Made by a program: the position numbers and the translations under genes. From Bin34 sp963422415 (GTDB taxonomy: Bacteria; Chloroflexota; Anaerolineae; Caldilineales; Caldilineaceae): a stretch of 64,000 nt of DNA. The DNA is taken from contig OY729430.1 of assembly GCA_963422415.1 (NCBI GenBank), positions 2,728,001-2,792,000 of the forward strand, in the 5' to 3' direction. The notes beneath the pieces are model-generated. The model did not search any database. It had not been told where the DNA came from and saw nothing but the letters and a program-made list of their open reading frames with translations. Numbering within the stretch: position 1 is the stretch's first letter; each line of letters begins with the position of its first letter. Of this stretch, positions 43,350 through 52,436 are shown piece after piece.

Positions 43350-43975
43350 CAAGAAAATCGATTGGATCCGCTTTCGACTCGCTGTTGCGTGCAGGATCAC
43401 GGCGGTGGTCCTGTCGTGGACCATGGCGTGTCACAGCGCATCCGCGCCTTGCATCGTTTGCAGCAGGCACCGGACATTTCCCCATTCTTCATGTTGCGGA
43501 TGATCCTACACAGCGCCTTGAAATCGCCTGTCCGATGACAAGGGATTTTGGGGAGTGGCAGAAGTTTGAGGCCCGAGCTCCCAAACCCGTCTTTTCGGGG
43601 GACCTTGGATCAAGTAGTACACACCCAGGTTGCATTCACCACACCACACCAAGGTGAGACACGTCCGCATATGATTCCGTGCATTCAGGTCGACTAGCCC
43701 AGCCCTAGGGTCCATTGATCTGTGAATAGTCGGCCAATGAGCACCAATGTGGAAGCGAAAGCCACAACAATGAGCCAAGACAACCGCCCGGTCACACGAA
43801 TCCCGACCCTCCACGACTTTTGTCCGGTGCACCGCGACTCCCAGTGGACCTTGCCGTCGTCTTTGACCCTGTTGCCTTCCAGCGCCGCAATCCTGGGAAC
43901 GTCCTGGAAAACACGGCTGTTTCAGGTAACATTGAAATTCGTGATATGTCGGCAAAAATCATGGAGCTGGGTCTG
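43350..43975. other. Gene-free region downstream of tRNA-Asn
   Basis: About 625 bp with no supported gene. Frames of 73-149 codons exist on both strands, but their translations are rich in Cys, Arg, Gly and Pro without domains or ribosome binding sites. No duplicated tRNA 3' end that would mark an integrated element was found within it. Confidence 0.5.
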
Positions 43976-44659
43976 ATGTGCGGTCGATTCACCCAACTGT
44001 TGACTTGGCAACAGATTCATGACCTTTACGAATTGCCCGCCATGGCAGTGCCTTCCTTGCTGCAACCGAGATACAACGGCGCTCCGACACAGAATTTCGC
44101 GCTATGCCGCATGTACCCTGAGGTGATTAGAGCCGTGGGTCTGCTGCGTTGGGGCTTGATTCCCTTCTGGGCCAAGGACGCTACCATGGGATCACGGCTT
44201 ATCAATGCACGGGCCGAAACGGTGCATGAGAAACCTTCCTTCCGCAGATCATTTAAATCTCGGCGTTGCCTCATACCAGCCGATGGCTGGTTCGAGTGGC
44301 AGAGTCAAGGAGGGGAAAAGCAGCCTTACTTTCTGACCATCCCCAATGAAGGGCCTCTTTCCTTTGCCGGGCTATGGGATGCCTGGACCCAGGAAGGTCA
44401 TATATGGGAGACCTTCACGATCATCACCACCCAGTCTTGTCCCGACCTGCGTAACGTGCATCATCGGCAACCCGCCATTGTTCGGCCACAGGATTTCGAC
44501 GCTTGGCTAGATCCAGAAACACCCGAGAGCGTTCTGTTGCAGCTGGTGCGCCTCCCCCATGAGGGTCCCTTTGACAGGCGGGCGGTCAGCAGACGGGTTA
44601 ACAATTCACGCAATGACGATGCCGCCATTCTGCAGCCTTGGGATGGCTGCGCTGACTAG
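43976..44659 (+). CDS. SRAP (SOS response-associated peptidase) family protein, YedK/HMCES
   Basis: A 227-residue SRAP protein that forms a covalent thiazolidine link with abasic sites in single-stranded DNA through Cys2. It begins MCGRFTQ, placing the catalytic Cys exactly after the initiator Met. Other conserved sites are YNGAPTQ (N34), WGLIPFWAKD, INARAET, PADGWFEW (E107) and NVHHRQPAIV in place of the usual HxRMP. Frames extending upstream would bury Cys2 and are wrong. GGAG lies nine bases before the ATG. Convergent with rpoD. Confidence 0.93.
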   Translation: MCGRFTQLLTWQQIHDLYELPAMAVPSLLQPRYNGAPTQNFALCRMYPEVIRAVGLLRWGLIPFWAKDATMGSRLINARAETVHEKPSFRRSFKSRRCLIPADGWFEWQSQGGEKQPYFLTIPNEGPLSFAGLWDAWTQEGHIWETFTIITTQSCPDLRNVHHRQPAIVRPQDFDAWLDPETPESVLLQLVRLPHEGPFDRRAVSRRVNNSRNDDAAILQPWDGCAD

Positions 44660-44718
44660 ATTTTCTCTTTTGCGGCGGTCTCAAGCAGTCTCCACGGAGC
44701 CGGTTTCGGCCCACGGTA

Positions 44719-45831
44719 TCAGGCCAAGAAGTCGCGCAATCTGCGATCTCCGTCCTCTTCGCCCAATTTACGCAAGGCTTCAATCTCGATTTGCCGGATG
44801 CGCTCGCGCGTTATCTTGAAACGCTTGCCTAGGGAATCCAAGGTTTGTGGAGCAGTGTCCTGTAGTCCGTAACGGTAGTACAAAACGTCCCGTTGCCGTT
44901 CTTCCAATCCCCACACCACGTTTTCCACTTCCTCTTTCATGATATTGTGGCTAGCCAGTTCCGCAGGTTCGGGGGAATCAATGTCCTCGATCAAATCCAG
45001 GAAATAGCTGTCCTCTTCGTGCTGAATCGCAGAATAGAGACTGATGGGGGTTACATCCAGATTGCGCAGCTTCTTGACCTTCTCCACCGCTTCTTCCAGA
45101 TGCCGGCTGACTGTCTCGTCCGCCACGAGATGGTAGGCATCCTCCTCGATCACATAGTCTGGCACCATGTCCGCGTATTCCGTCTCCAGAAAGTCCATTT
45201 CCAGGGACAATTCCAAATGGGAGGGTTCCCGCCCCTTCTCGATGGCCAGCTGCTTGGTGAGTCGATGCAACTTCTTGATGATGCCCACTACGTGGACAGG
45301 CAGCCGAATTGTGCGTGACTGATCGGCCAGCGCCCGACTGATGGCCTGCCGAATCCACCAAGTGGCATAGGTGCTAAACTTGAAGCCGCGGGTATGGTCA
45401 AATTTCTCCACCGCCCGCATCAGACCTACATTCCCTTCCTGAATGAGATCGAGAAAACCAAGGCCGCTGTTCAGGTAGCGCTTGGCCAAGCTGACGACCA
45501 ACCGCAAGTTGCAGTTGGCCAGTTGTTCCTGGGCCAATTGGCCATTCAGGATCAGCTGTTCCAGTTCGTCCCTTTCGTCCGAATCCTCTGTCTCCCCCAG
45601 CTTGATCGTGGCTTCCTCGCCGGCGCGCATGGCTGTGGCGAGCTCCACCTCCTGCTCCTTAGTCAGCAGCGGATGCTGCCCGACTTCTTGCATATAGACT
45701 TGCAGGGGATCCACAGAGCCCGTCGGAACTGGACCGTAATCTTCAGAGATGGAGGAGCCATCCATCACGGCCGCGGTGGCCTCAAGGACTTTGGATCCGC
45801 GGCGAACATGGGAAAGTGGATGTATTGACAT
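44719..45831 (-). CDS. rpoD: Primary-type sigma-70 factor
   Basis: A 370-residue sigma factor. Region 1.2 is DPLQVYMQEVGQHPLLT. Region 2 is NLRLVVSLAKRYLNSGLGF with GFKFSTYATWWIRQAI for -10 recognition and melting. Region 3 is ELSLEMDFLETEYADM, and region 4 is LDSLGKRFKITRERIRQIE, the -35 helix-turn-helix. Region 1.1 is short or absent. Promoters with TTGAC- and TATAAT-like boxes in the window fit this factor. ATG at 45831 preferred; a TTG 30 nt upstream is possible. It follows dnaG by 26 nt, the classical macromolecular-synthesis order without rpsU. Confidence 0.92.
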   Translation of the reverse strand: MSIHPLSHVRRGSKVLEATAAVMDGSSISEDYGPVPTGSVDPLQVYMQEVGQHPLLTKEQEVELATAMRAGEEATIKLGETEDSDERDELEQLILNGQLAQEQLANCNLRLVVSLAKRYLNSGLGFLDLIQEGNVGLMRAVEKFDHTRGFKFSTYATWWIRQAISRALADQSRTIRLPVHVVGIIKKLHRLTKQLAIEKGREPSHLELSLEMDFLETEYADMVPDYVIEEDAYHLVADETVSRHLEEAVEKVKKLRNLDVTPISLYSAIQHEEDSYFLDLIEDIDSPEPAELASHNIMKEEVENVVWGLEERQRDVLYYRYGLQDTAPQTLDSLGKRFKITRERIRQIEIEALRKLGEEDGDRRLRDFLA

Positions 45832-45857
45832 GATTGGGGGTTCCCGTTGTGACAACC

Positions 45858-47789
45858 TCAACGGCTGCTGATGAATTGACGTTGCAATCTGGCCCTGGCT
45901 TCGTCTAGGGAGCGGCGATTTGCATACAGTTGCTTGCGTTTGCCTCGGGTTCGCTCTTCGCCTTCTGCGCTGGAGGTGTCCTCGCTGATATTGAGGAGTT
46001 CCAAATCGCGATTGGCCAAACGGGTGCGCACTACCAGAAGGTGCTCCAAGGCCGCGCGGCTCACTTCCCGGCTGTCGTTGCCGCGAAAATCGCGGGCAAT
46101 GCCTTCCAGGAGACTCAGATGATCATGGAGACCCACATCCACACGTTGGCGCAGCGCCGCGGTGAAGCCTAGGTTGACATCACTCTCTGGCTGCCCATCT
46201 TCCCTGGCGATGATCTTGGCTAGTCCATGCAAGGCCTCATACACCACAATGTTCTCGACGTGGTTGAAGTCGCTGCGATTCAAGGGCTTCTGCCGGATAC
46301 CTTCCAAAGTCTGATTGAGTTGGGGCAAAATCCTCCAAGACTTCTCACAGAGCGCACAAAGCGCACCAAGCAGTCGATCTTCTTTGCGAGGAACCCGAGT
46401 CCGGACTCCGGCCTGACGCGCCCCTGTCCTCGCATCCCCTGGGGTGCGGCGTTGGGACATGGCTTCTCCCACCATGCGCCGCAACACGCTTGATGGGACT
46501 TGCAATCTGGCCGCAGTGTGGACAATGTACTCTTCCCGAATGACAGGCTGCTTGAATTCCGAAATGATCTGAGCCATGCGGAAGACGGCCTTCCGTTTTT
46601 CCTCTGGCATGGCAAAGTCGAATTCCGTGGACAGATACTGCGAGTAAAAGTCCACTAGGGGCATGTCAGCCTGGATCAGGCGCGGCCAAGCTTCCGCGTC
46701 CGTCCGGATGAGTTCATCTGGATCCTGTCCCTGGGGTACCTTGACAATGGTCAACTGAACTTCATCTCTGTCACCTGTCCGGTGACGCTTGTCTTGGTTG
46801 ACATCCTGTAGAGCCTGCAGGGATCGGTCCAGATTCCGAATGGTGGCTTTCTGGCCGGCCGCATCGGCATCCAAGGCAAAGGTGATCTTGGAGGTCCAAC
46901 GCTGCAACAATCGGATATGACCTGGTGTTACGGCCGTACCCATGCAAGCCACCGTGTTGGTATGGCCGTGTTGGTGCGCCGTGATGACGTCAAAGTAGCC
47001 CTCCACGATTACCGCCTGTCGCTGACGCCGGATGGCCTCTTGGGCCTTCTCAATGCCATACAGCGCCTCACTCTTGTTGAAGAGTGGAGTGCTGGCTGTG
47101 TTGAGGTACTTGCCCATCCTGTCGGACTCGGGCGGCACCTGACGGGCTCCGAACCCAATGACATGCCCTCTCGCATTGCGAATGGGCAGCATCAGGAGTC
47201 CCATGAAACGATCTCGCAAGGCGCCATTCTCTTGCTGTAAGACCAGGTTGACAGTGAGCAAGTCCGCCGTCGTGCAGCCTTGGTCTTTCATGAAGTGCAA
47301 CAGACCAGTCCGGTCCCAGAGACTCAACCCAATTTCGAATGCTTCCACCATGGCAGGCGAAATCTGTCGTTGGGCCAAGTAGGCTCGGGCCTTCTGCGCG
47401 TTCCGATCGTATTCCTGTCTCAGGTTTTGCCGAAAGTAGGCCGCGGCTTGCCCCATAAGCCGATACAGCCCTTCATGTTCGTCCCGCTTCCGCTGCCTTG
47501 CAAGGTAAGCCAACTGCACGCCGCCTTCCGCGGCCAGACTGCGCAGAGCTTCCGGAAAGTCCATACTCTCCGCCTTCATCAGAAAGGCGATAACGTCGCC
47601 GCCTTCGCCACAGGCGCCAAAGCACTTCCACAGTTGGCGATCGGGCCAGACATAAAAGCTCGGGGTACGTTCCTGGTGAAAGGGGCAATTCGCCTTGAAA
47701 CTGCTGCCGGTCGGTTGCAGTTCCACGTACCGGCCCACTACGTCCACGATGTTGACCGCTTCTTTCACCTTCTGAACGTCGTTGCTCAT
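45858..47789 (-). CDS. dnaG: DNA primase
   Basis: A 643-residue bacterial primase that makes RNA primers for replication. N-terminal zinc-binding CHC2 domain: C35PFH38QERTPSF then C56FGAC60GEGGD, with three residues between the last two cysteines instead of the common two. The TOPRIM core has IVEGYFDVITAHQHG and ALDADAAGQ. The C-terminal third is the less conserved helicase-binding region. ATG at 47789 begins MSNDVQKVKEAVN; a TTG 24 nt upstream is an alternative. Co-directional with an SCP2 gene upstream and rpoD downstream. Confidence 0.94.
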   Translation of the reverse strand: MSNDVQKVKEAVNIVDVVGRYVELQPTGSSFKANCPFHQERTPSFYVWPDRQLWKCFGACGEGGDVIAFLMKAESMDFPEALRSLAAEGGVQLAYLARQRKRDEHEGLYRLMGQAAAYFRQNLRQEYDRNAQKARAYLAQRQISPAMVEAFEIGLSLWDRTGLLHFMKDQGCTTADLLTVNLVLQQENGALRDRFMGLLMLPIRNARGHVIGFGARQVPPESDRMGKYLNTASTPLFNKSEALYGIEKAQEAIRRQRQAVIVEGYFDVITAHQHGHTNTVACMGTAVTPGHIRLLQRWTSKITFALDADAAGQKATIRNLDRSLQALQDVNQDKRHRTGDRDEVQLTIVKVPQGQDPDELIRTDAEAWPRLIQADMPLVDFYSQYLSTEFDFAMPEEKRKAVFRMAQIISEFKQPVIREEYIVHTAARLQVPSSVLRRMVGEAMSQRRTPGDARTGARQAGVRTRVPRKEDRLLGALCALCEKSWRILPQLNQTLEGIRQKPLNRSDFNHVENIVVYEALHGLAKIIAREDGQPESDVNLGFTAALRQRVDVGLHDHLSLLEGIARDFRGNDSREVSRAALEHLLVVRTRLANRDLELLNISEDTSSAEGEERTRGKRKQLYANRRSLDEARARLQRQFISSR

Positions 47790-47822
47790 GAGATTGATCC
47801 CGCCTGCTGCCAATGGCCCAAT

Positions 47823-48215
47823 CTAGCCATCGCGGCTGGCGACCTCCCATTGAGTCCGATAGAGCGGCTTGGCCGCCTGGAGCAGCTCCGCGAAGGAAAG
47901 CGCGCGCAAAATGTTGCCTTTGATCCTAATGGAGCCATCCATAATGGACTCTCGCAGCGAACGGGTGCCCATCATCACGTCATGGAACAGGCGCGTCGTC
48001 AGACTCAGCTCGAGATCCGCGCGACCGGGGGTTGCAGTCCAGAACACTTCCCCCATGCGGCCATCAAAGGCTATCTGGGTTGCAATGTCCTCGAAATGCA
48101 CGCGAATCACCAAGTTGGACCGGTGAAATGCAGCCATGGTCTCGGTTTCCGAAGTCAATTCTTCGACTGTCTGGCGGAAATGCGCCATAAATTTCTCGGC
48201 ATTGGGAATATGCAT
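47823..48215 (-). CDS. SCP2 sterol-transfer-domain protein
   Basis: A 130-residue single-domain protein of the SCP2 fold, which binds hydrophobic ligands such as acyl chains. It shows the alpha-beta pattern ending GSIRIKGNILRALSFAELLQAAKPLYR, where the family has its G-D-x...L...F segment. No signal peptide. The ATG at 48215 is preferred over a TTG one codon earlier. It lies 33 nt upstream of dnaG on the same strand and probably starts that transcript. The ligand is unknown. Confidence 0.75.
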   Translation of the reverse strand: MHIPNAEKFMAHFRQTVEELTSETETMAAFHRSNLVIRVHFEDIATQIAFDGRMGEVFWTATPGRADLELSLTTRLFHDVMMGTRSLRESIMDGSIRIKGNILRALSFAELLQAAKPLYRTQWEVASRDG

Positions 48216-48475
48216 CAAACTGCGTGCCTGCGAATTGCCACCATGGAAATTACTGGATGCCAGTACGGTTTGCTCACTGCAACCCTAGACCGGGGTGTGT
48301 GCTCTACAATGCTCTGTAGGGAGTCATGATCTCAAAATCTTGGGATTTCGACGTCTTGTCTCGTGGCACTCAATCCTACGAAGGGCACAAGCCAGATCTT
48401 GGTCGCTTTTCGGACTGCAATCTGACGCTTGCACGAAATTCGGGCAAGATCCAAGTTGGCACCATGGGAGCACCT

Positions 48476-49753
48476 ATGCACAAACGTATTGCAAGATCAG
48501 TCTTGGGGTTGCTTGTCGTCTGCTTGGCATTGGCGGCCTGCATCATGCCCGATCCCGCGTCCCAATCTACGGGGGCGAGTCAGGAGCCGCGGGACGCGGC
48601 TCTGGCCCTGTCCAAGGGGGAAGTCGCTAAGCCGCGCACCGTGGAAAGTCAACCGATCGAAGGCCGGCTGCCCTTTTCGCAGCGAGGCTGGCAAACGGAC
48701 TTTACCAAGCGCACCATAGACTACAACGAGATCCGGTCCGGCGGACCGCCCAAGGACGGCATTCCCGCTTTGGACAGCCCCACGTTTGAGAGCATCACGG
48801 ACGCGGGAGACTGGCTGACCGACACCGATCCCGTGATCGTCCTTGAAATAGTGGGACAGACCCGGGCCTATCCGCTTTCCATTCTGATCTGGCACGAGAT
48901 CGTGAATGACAAGCTGGCCGGTCGGCCTGTCACCGTAACGTTCTGTCCGCTGTGCAACGCCAGCATTGTATTTGACCGACGCGTGGGAGACATGATCCTC
49001 GACTTTGGCACGACCGGCAATCTGCGGAACAGTGACCTAGTCATGTATGACCGTCAGACGGAAAGCTGGTGGCAACAGTTCACGGGTCAGGCTATCATGG
49101 GCGAACTGGCGTCCACCCAATTGAATTTCCTTTCCAGCCAAGTCCTCCCTTTCGCGGAATTCCGCAATCTGTTTCCCGAGGGAGAGGTCCTCCAACGGCC
49201 CTTGGATCTGTATAGCCGCCCGTACGGATCCAATCCCTATGTGTTGTACGACACATACGGCAACAGTCTGAGCAGAGGCCAGGACCTGCTTCTCTTCAGC
49301 GGCGTGCAAGATGAACGCCTGGAGCCCCTGGATCGAGTGGTAGGTGTGCTTTTTGCCGATTCCTCCAGTGTCGCCATTCCTTTCGCGGTAGTCAGAGCCG
49401 AAGGCGTGGTGCACTACGCGGCGGCAGGGACAGGTCAAGACTTTGTGGTCTTTCACCAATATGGCATGTCCTCCGCACTGGACGGGTCACGTATCGGCGA
49501 TGGCCGGGACATTGGCAGCATTGGAGTCTTTGCCAACGTTCTGGACGGACAACAGCTGGACTTCACGGTGGCAACTGCCGCCGGAGTGTACATGGACATC
49601 CAGACCGGCAGCACATGGAATATTCGGGGACAGGCCATCGCGGGGGAACTCGAGGGCAAGGCTCTGGAACCCCTAGTCGCCTTCGATCATTTCTGGTTCG
49701 CTTGGGCGGCCTTCCTGCCGGACACCCATCTGTATAGCATCCCCCGAGATTGA
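48476..49753 (+). CDS. DUF3179 lipoprotein
   Basis: A 425-residue exported protein. The signal MHKRIARSVLGLLVVCLA ends in the lipobox LAAC with lipidated C22. The mature part matches DUF3179: IPALDSPTFESI, RAYPLSILIWHEIVND, VTVTFCPLCNASIVFDR and TTGNLRNSDLVMYDRQTESWWQQFTG. The two cysteines of FCPLC and nearby His suggest metal or redox chemistry, but the family function is unknown. GGAG five bases before the ATG fixes the start. Divergent from the SCP2-dnaG-rpoD unit. Confidence 0.88.
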   Translation: MHKRIARSVLGLLVVCLALAACIMPDPASQSTGASQEPRDAALALSKGEVAKPRTVESQPIEGRLPFSQRGWQTDFTKRTIDYNEIRSGGPPKDGIPALDSPTFESITDAGDWLTDTDPVIVLEIVGQTRAYPLSILIWHEIVNDKLAGRPVTVTFCPLCNASIVFDRRVGDMILDFGTTGNLRNSDLVMYDRQTESWWQQFTGQAIMGELASTQLNFLSSQVLPFAEFRNLFPEGEVLQRPLDLYSRPYGSNPYVLYDTYGNSLSRGQDLLLFSGVQDERLEPLDRVVGVLFADSSSVAIPFAVVRAEGVVHYAAAGTGQDFVVFHQYGMSSALDGSRIGDGRDIGSIGVFANVLDGQQLDFTVATAAGVYMDIQTGSTWNIRGQAIAGELEGKALEPLVAFDHFWFAWAAFLPDTHLYSIPRD

Positions 49754-49763
49754 GGCCGAGGAG

Positions 49764-50468
49764 TCAGGAGGCGACCACCCGTACGGTAACCTGGCAGGAG
49801 CCTACGTTGATCCCGTTGTTATCCAGGACCTGCAGCCGGATTGTATACAGCCCGGTAATGTAAAGGGAAGCGTCAAACTCTTGCAATCGGCCACTTCGCA
49901 CCTGACTGCGCCCGATGCCCAGCAAGGTGAAGTCTTCCTCGCCCGGTTCAGCACCGGGAGCGATCTCTATACGGTAATTCGCGAAGTTTTCATTGGTGGC
50001 GGTGCCTGTCACGGCCACTAGGTCGGCGATTTCCTGTCCCACGCCCGGAGACAGAATGGCAGCGCTGTCGTTGTCGCATATCGGGACCGACCGCAGGTCT
50101 ATTTGCCCGGCGGCGTCCACCGCGGCCACAGGTGGCCGCGGTGGTGTTGGCGGCGGCGGATCTTCTGTCTCCGCGGGTTCGGCGGCGGGTGCACGCCCGG
50201 CCTGGCTCAGACGCTGTTCGATCTCCACGGCCCGGCCCAATACATTACTGACCGTGTAGGTGGCCGCCATGATGAAGACAATGAGGGCTACACGGGCCAT
50301 GATCAGGGCCAGCACCCGCGCGGCCTGTTCTCGTTCCAAGCTAAAGATGGCCTGGCGACGTTCCAGTCGGAGAGTCCGGACCCGAAAGAGATAATAGAGA
50401 GCAATCAGGCCACAGAGCCCATAGATCCAAGGAGCCAGACTGGAGACGTATTCAATTATCAGATTCAT
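49764..50468 (-). CDS. Membrane protein with proline-rich linker and Ig-like domain
   Basis: A 234-residue protein with two transmembrane helices (about 8-28 and 52-75), then a Pro/Glu linker (EDPPPPTPPRPP) and a C-terminal beta-sandwich-like domain of about 105 residues (DSAAILSPGVGQEIADLVAVTG ... YTIRLQVLDNNG). The C-terminal domain is probably extracytoplasmic. Two cysteines (ICDND and GSCQVTV) could form a disulfide. The family is not recognised; a binding or structural envelope role is likely. Convergent with the DUF3179 gene. Confidence 0.75.
   Translation of the reverse strand: MNLIIEYVSSLAPWIYGLCGLIALYYLFRVRTLRLERRQAIFSLEREQAARVLALIMARVALIVFIMAATYTVSNVLGRAVEIEQRLSQAGRAPAAEPAETEDPPPPTPPRPPVAAVDAAGQIDLRSVPICDNDSAAILSPGVGQEIADLVAVTGTATNENFANYRIEIAPGAEPGEEDFTLLGIGRSQVRSGRLQEFDASLYITGLYTIRLQVLDNNGINVGSCQVTVRVVAS
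50117..50144. repeat. 12-bp perfect hairpin inside the proline-rich linker
   Basis: CCACCGCGGCCA and its exact complement flank a CAGG loop. It lies in codons for the segment following the Pro-rich stretch (VAAVDAAG). It may be an incidental result of GC-rich codons or an mRNA structure. Confidence 0.4.
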
Positions 50469-50684
50469 GCCGACCCAAGGAAACAGCAGGAAGGCTGTTT
50501 TTCATTATGTAAAATCGACAGCACACTTTCCCGAGCGGCGCGTTGGCGATGCAATGGATCGAACCGGATATCCTGACCAAAGCCTGAGATCCAGTCCATT
50601 GTAGCCTTTACCTCCATCGAGTTCATGACTACAGGCCCTTCTCCTATATGATCATGAGAGGGTTCCGCATCTCTCCAAATCACG

Positions 50685-52373
50685 ATGTTCCATCTATATC
50701 CCACTTTTGTGTCCCGCCGCAGCGATGTATATGCCCGCCAAGGCATGGTGGCGACCAGTCAACCCCTAGCTGTGCAGGCGGGCTTGGACATATTGCGCCA
50801 AGGCGGCAACGCGGCCGCGGCCGCCATTGCCACCGCCGCGGCGCTGTCTGTGGTCGAGCCGACTTCCACGGGCATAGGAGGGGATTGCTTCGCGCTGTAT
50901 TTCGATGCCGACACCGCCGACATTACAGCCCTCAATGGTTCCGGCAGAGCCCCTGCCGGGGCCTCAATACAGGAACTGCAAGACCTAGGATATACTCGCA
51001 TGCCGCAGTACACGGGACATGCGGTCAGTGTCCCCGGCACAGTGGCGGGCTGGTACGACCTACTGGCACGACACGGCAACACCTCCTTGGCAACCGTGTT
51101 GCAGCCCGCCATTCACTACGCCGAGGAAGGCTTCCCCGTTTCCGAGTGGATCGCCCGCGGCTGGGCCAACGAGGCACCCAAGCTGCGTCGGGATCCGGAT
51201 TGGAACACCCCTGATCGGGATCGGGGGGCCCCCCAACCCAGCGGTCATGAATTGTTGATCGACGGCCGAGCGCCCCGGGCGGGAGAGATCATGACCCTGC
51301 CCGAGATGGGGGCCACGCTGCGCGGCATCGCCGCCGATGGGCCGGCCCATATCTATCAAGGGGGCTTTGCCACTCAGCTGTCTGACCACGTACAGGCCTA
51401 TGGAGGATGGATTACCCCCAAGGACATGGCGGCCCACCAAAGCACTTGGGAAGACAGCCTGCGGCAGACCTACCGGGGCCGCCTCCTGCACGAGTGTCCT
51501 CCCAATGGCCAGGGCCTGGCGGCACTCATTGCGGTGGGGCTGGCGGAGGGCTTTGATCTGGCCCACATGTCTGAGGGCAACCGAGTCCACACCATGGTGG
51601 AATGCATGCGTCTGGCCTTCGCGGACGCACAGCAATATGTCTGCGACCCACAGCAGAGGGACCGCGATATTGAATTCCTGCTGTCTGAACCGTATCTGGC
51701 ACATCGGCGCAGTCTCATTTCCATGACCCAAGCCGCGCTGGACGTACCCCATGGAACGCCGTGGACAGCGTCAGACACAGTGTACCTTGCCGTCATGGAC
51801 GGCAAGGGCAACGCATGCAGTTTCATCAACAGCCTCTACATGGGCACCGGCTCGGGACTGGTCGTGCCCGGAACGGGCATCAGTCTGCAGAACCGGGCTG
51901 CCCTCTTCGAACTTGACGAAAACCATCCCAATGCCTTGGCTCCCCATACACGACCGTACCACACGATCATTCCGGCCCTGATCACGCAGGACAACGCGCT
52001 GCTGGCCAGCATGGGGGTGATGGGAGGGTTCATGCAACCTCAGGGTCACTTTCAGATGATGGTCAACCTGTATGACCACGGCATGTCGCCGCAACGGGCC
52101 TTGGATGCGCCGCGTTGGCAGCTGGGTGGCCCCGTCATGGGAAACCCCAATGCCATGGGCGCCCGCAGTGACGGAGGTCAAGTTTCCTTGGAGGAGGGAT
52201 TCCAACCCGAAACGCTGGAGCTGCTGGTCCGGTGCGGGCACCGCATCAGTGTCAAACGAGGCTATGCCCGCGGCGGATTCGGTGGCGGGCAAGTCATTTG
52301 CCGGAATCCCGCCACAGGGACGCTGACAGCGGGATCGGATTCCCGCAAGGACGGGCATGCCGCTGGATGGTAG
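50685..52373 (+). CDS. Gamma-glutamyltransferase family protein
   Basis: A 562-residue Ntn-hydrolase of the GGT family, made as a precursor that self-cleaves before the catalytic Thr. Here T365 in ASDTVYLAVMDGKGN is the likely new N terminus, giving large and small subunits. Other conserved parts are RQGGNAAAAAIATAAALSVVEP, GIGGDCFALY and a GxMGGFMQPQGH segment near the C terminus. No signal peptide is apparent, so unlike E. coli GGT it may be cytoplasmic. It could hydrolyse glutathione-like gamma-glutamyl compounds or acylated substrates. Followed by the UGPase gene after about 60 nt. Confidence 0.9.
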   Translation: MFHLYPTFVSRRSDVYARQGMVATSQPLAVQAGLDILRQGGNAAAAAIATAAALSVVEPTSTGIGGDCFALYFDADTADITALNGSGRAPAGASIQELQDLGYTRMPQYTGHAVSVPGTVAGWYDLLARHGNTSLATVLQPAIHYAEEGFPVSEWIARGWANEAPKLRRDPDWNTPDRDRGAPQPSGHELLIDGRAPRAGEIMTLPEMGATLRGIAADGPAHIYQGGFATQLSDHVQAYGGWITPKDMAAHQSTWEDSLRQTYRGRLLHECPPNGQGLAALIAVGLAEGFDLAHMSEGNRVHTMVECMRLAFADAQQYVCDPQQRDRDIEFLLSEPYLAHRRSLISMTQAALDVPHGTPWTASDTVYLAVMDGKGNACSFINSLYMGTGSGLVVPGTGISLQNRAALFELDENHPNALAPHTRPYHTIIPALITQDNALLASMGVMGGFMQPQGHFQMMVNLYDHGMSPQRALDAPRWQLGGPVMGNPNAMGARSDGGQVSLEEGFQPETLELLVRCGHRISVKRGYARGGFGGGQVICRNPATGTLTAGSDSRKDGHAAGW

Positions 52374-52436
52374 TCAATATCACAATCCAATGTCTCTGAC
52401 TTAGGGCCTTTTCATCGCATCACCCTGTCGCTGCCC

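Noticed and set aside
43506..43955. A 149-codon minus-strand frame downstream of tRNA-Asn
   Set aside because: Cys/Arg/Gly-rich, no domain, no ribosome binding site, overlaps equally poor frames on the other strand.
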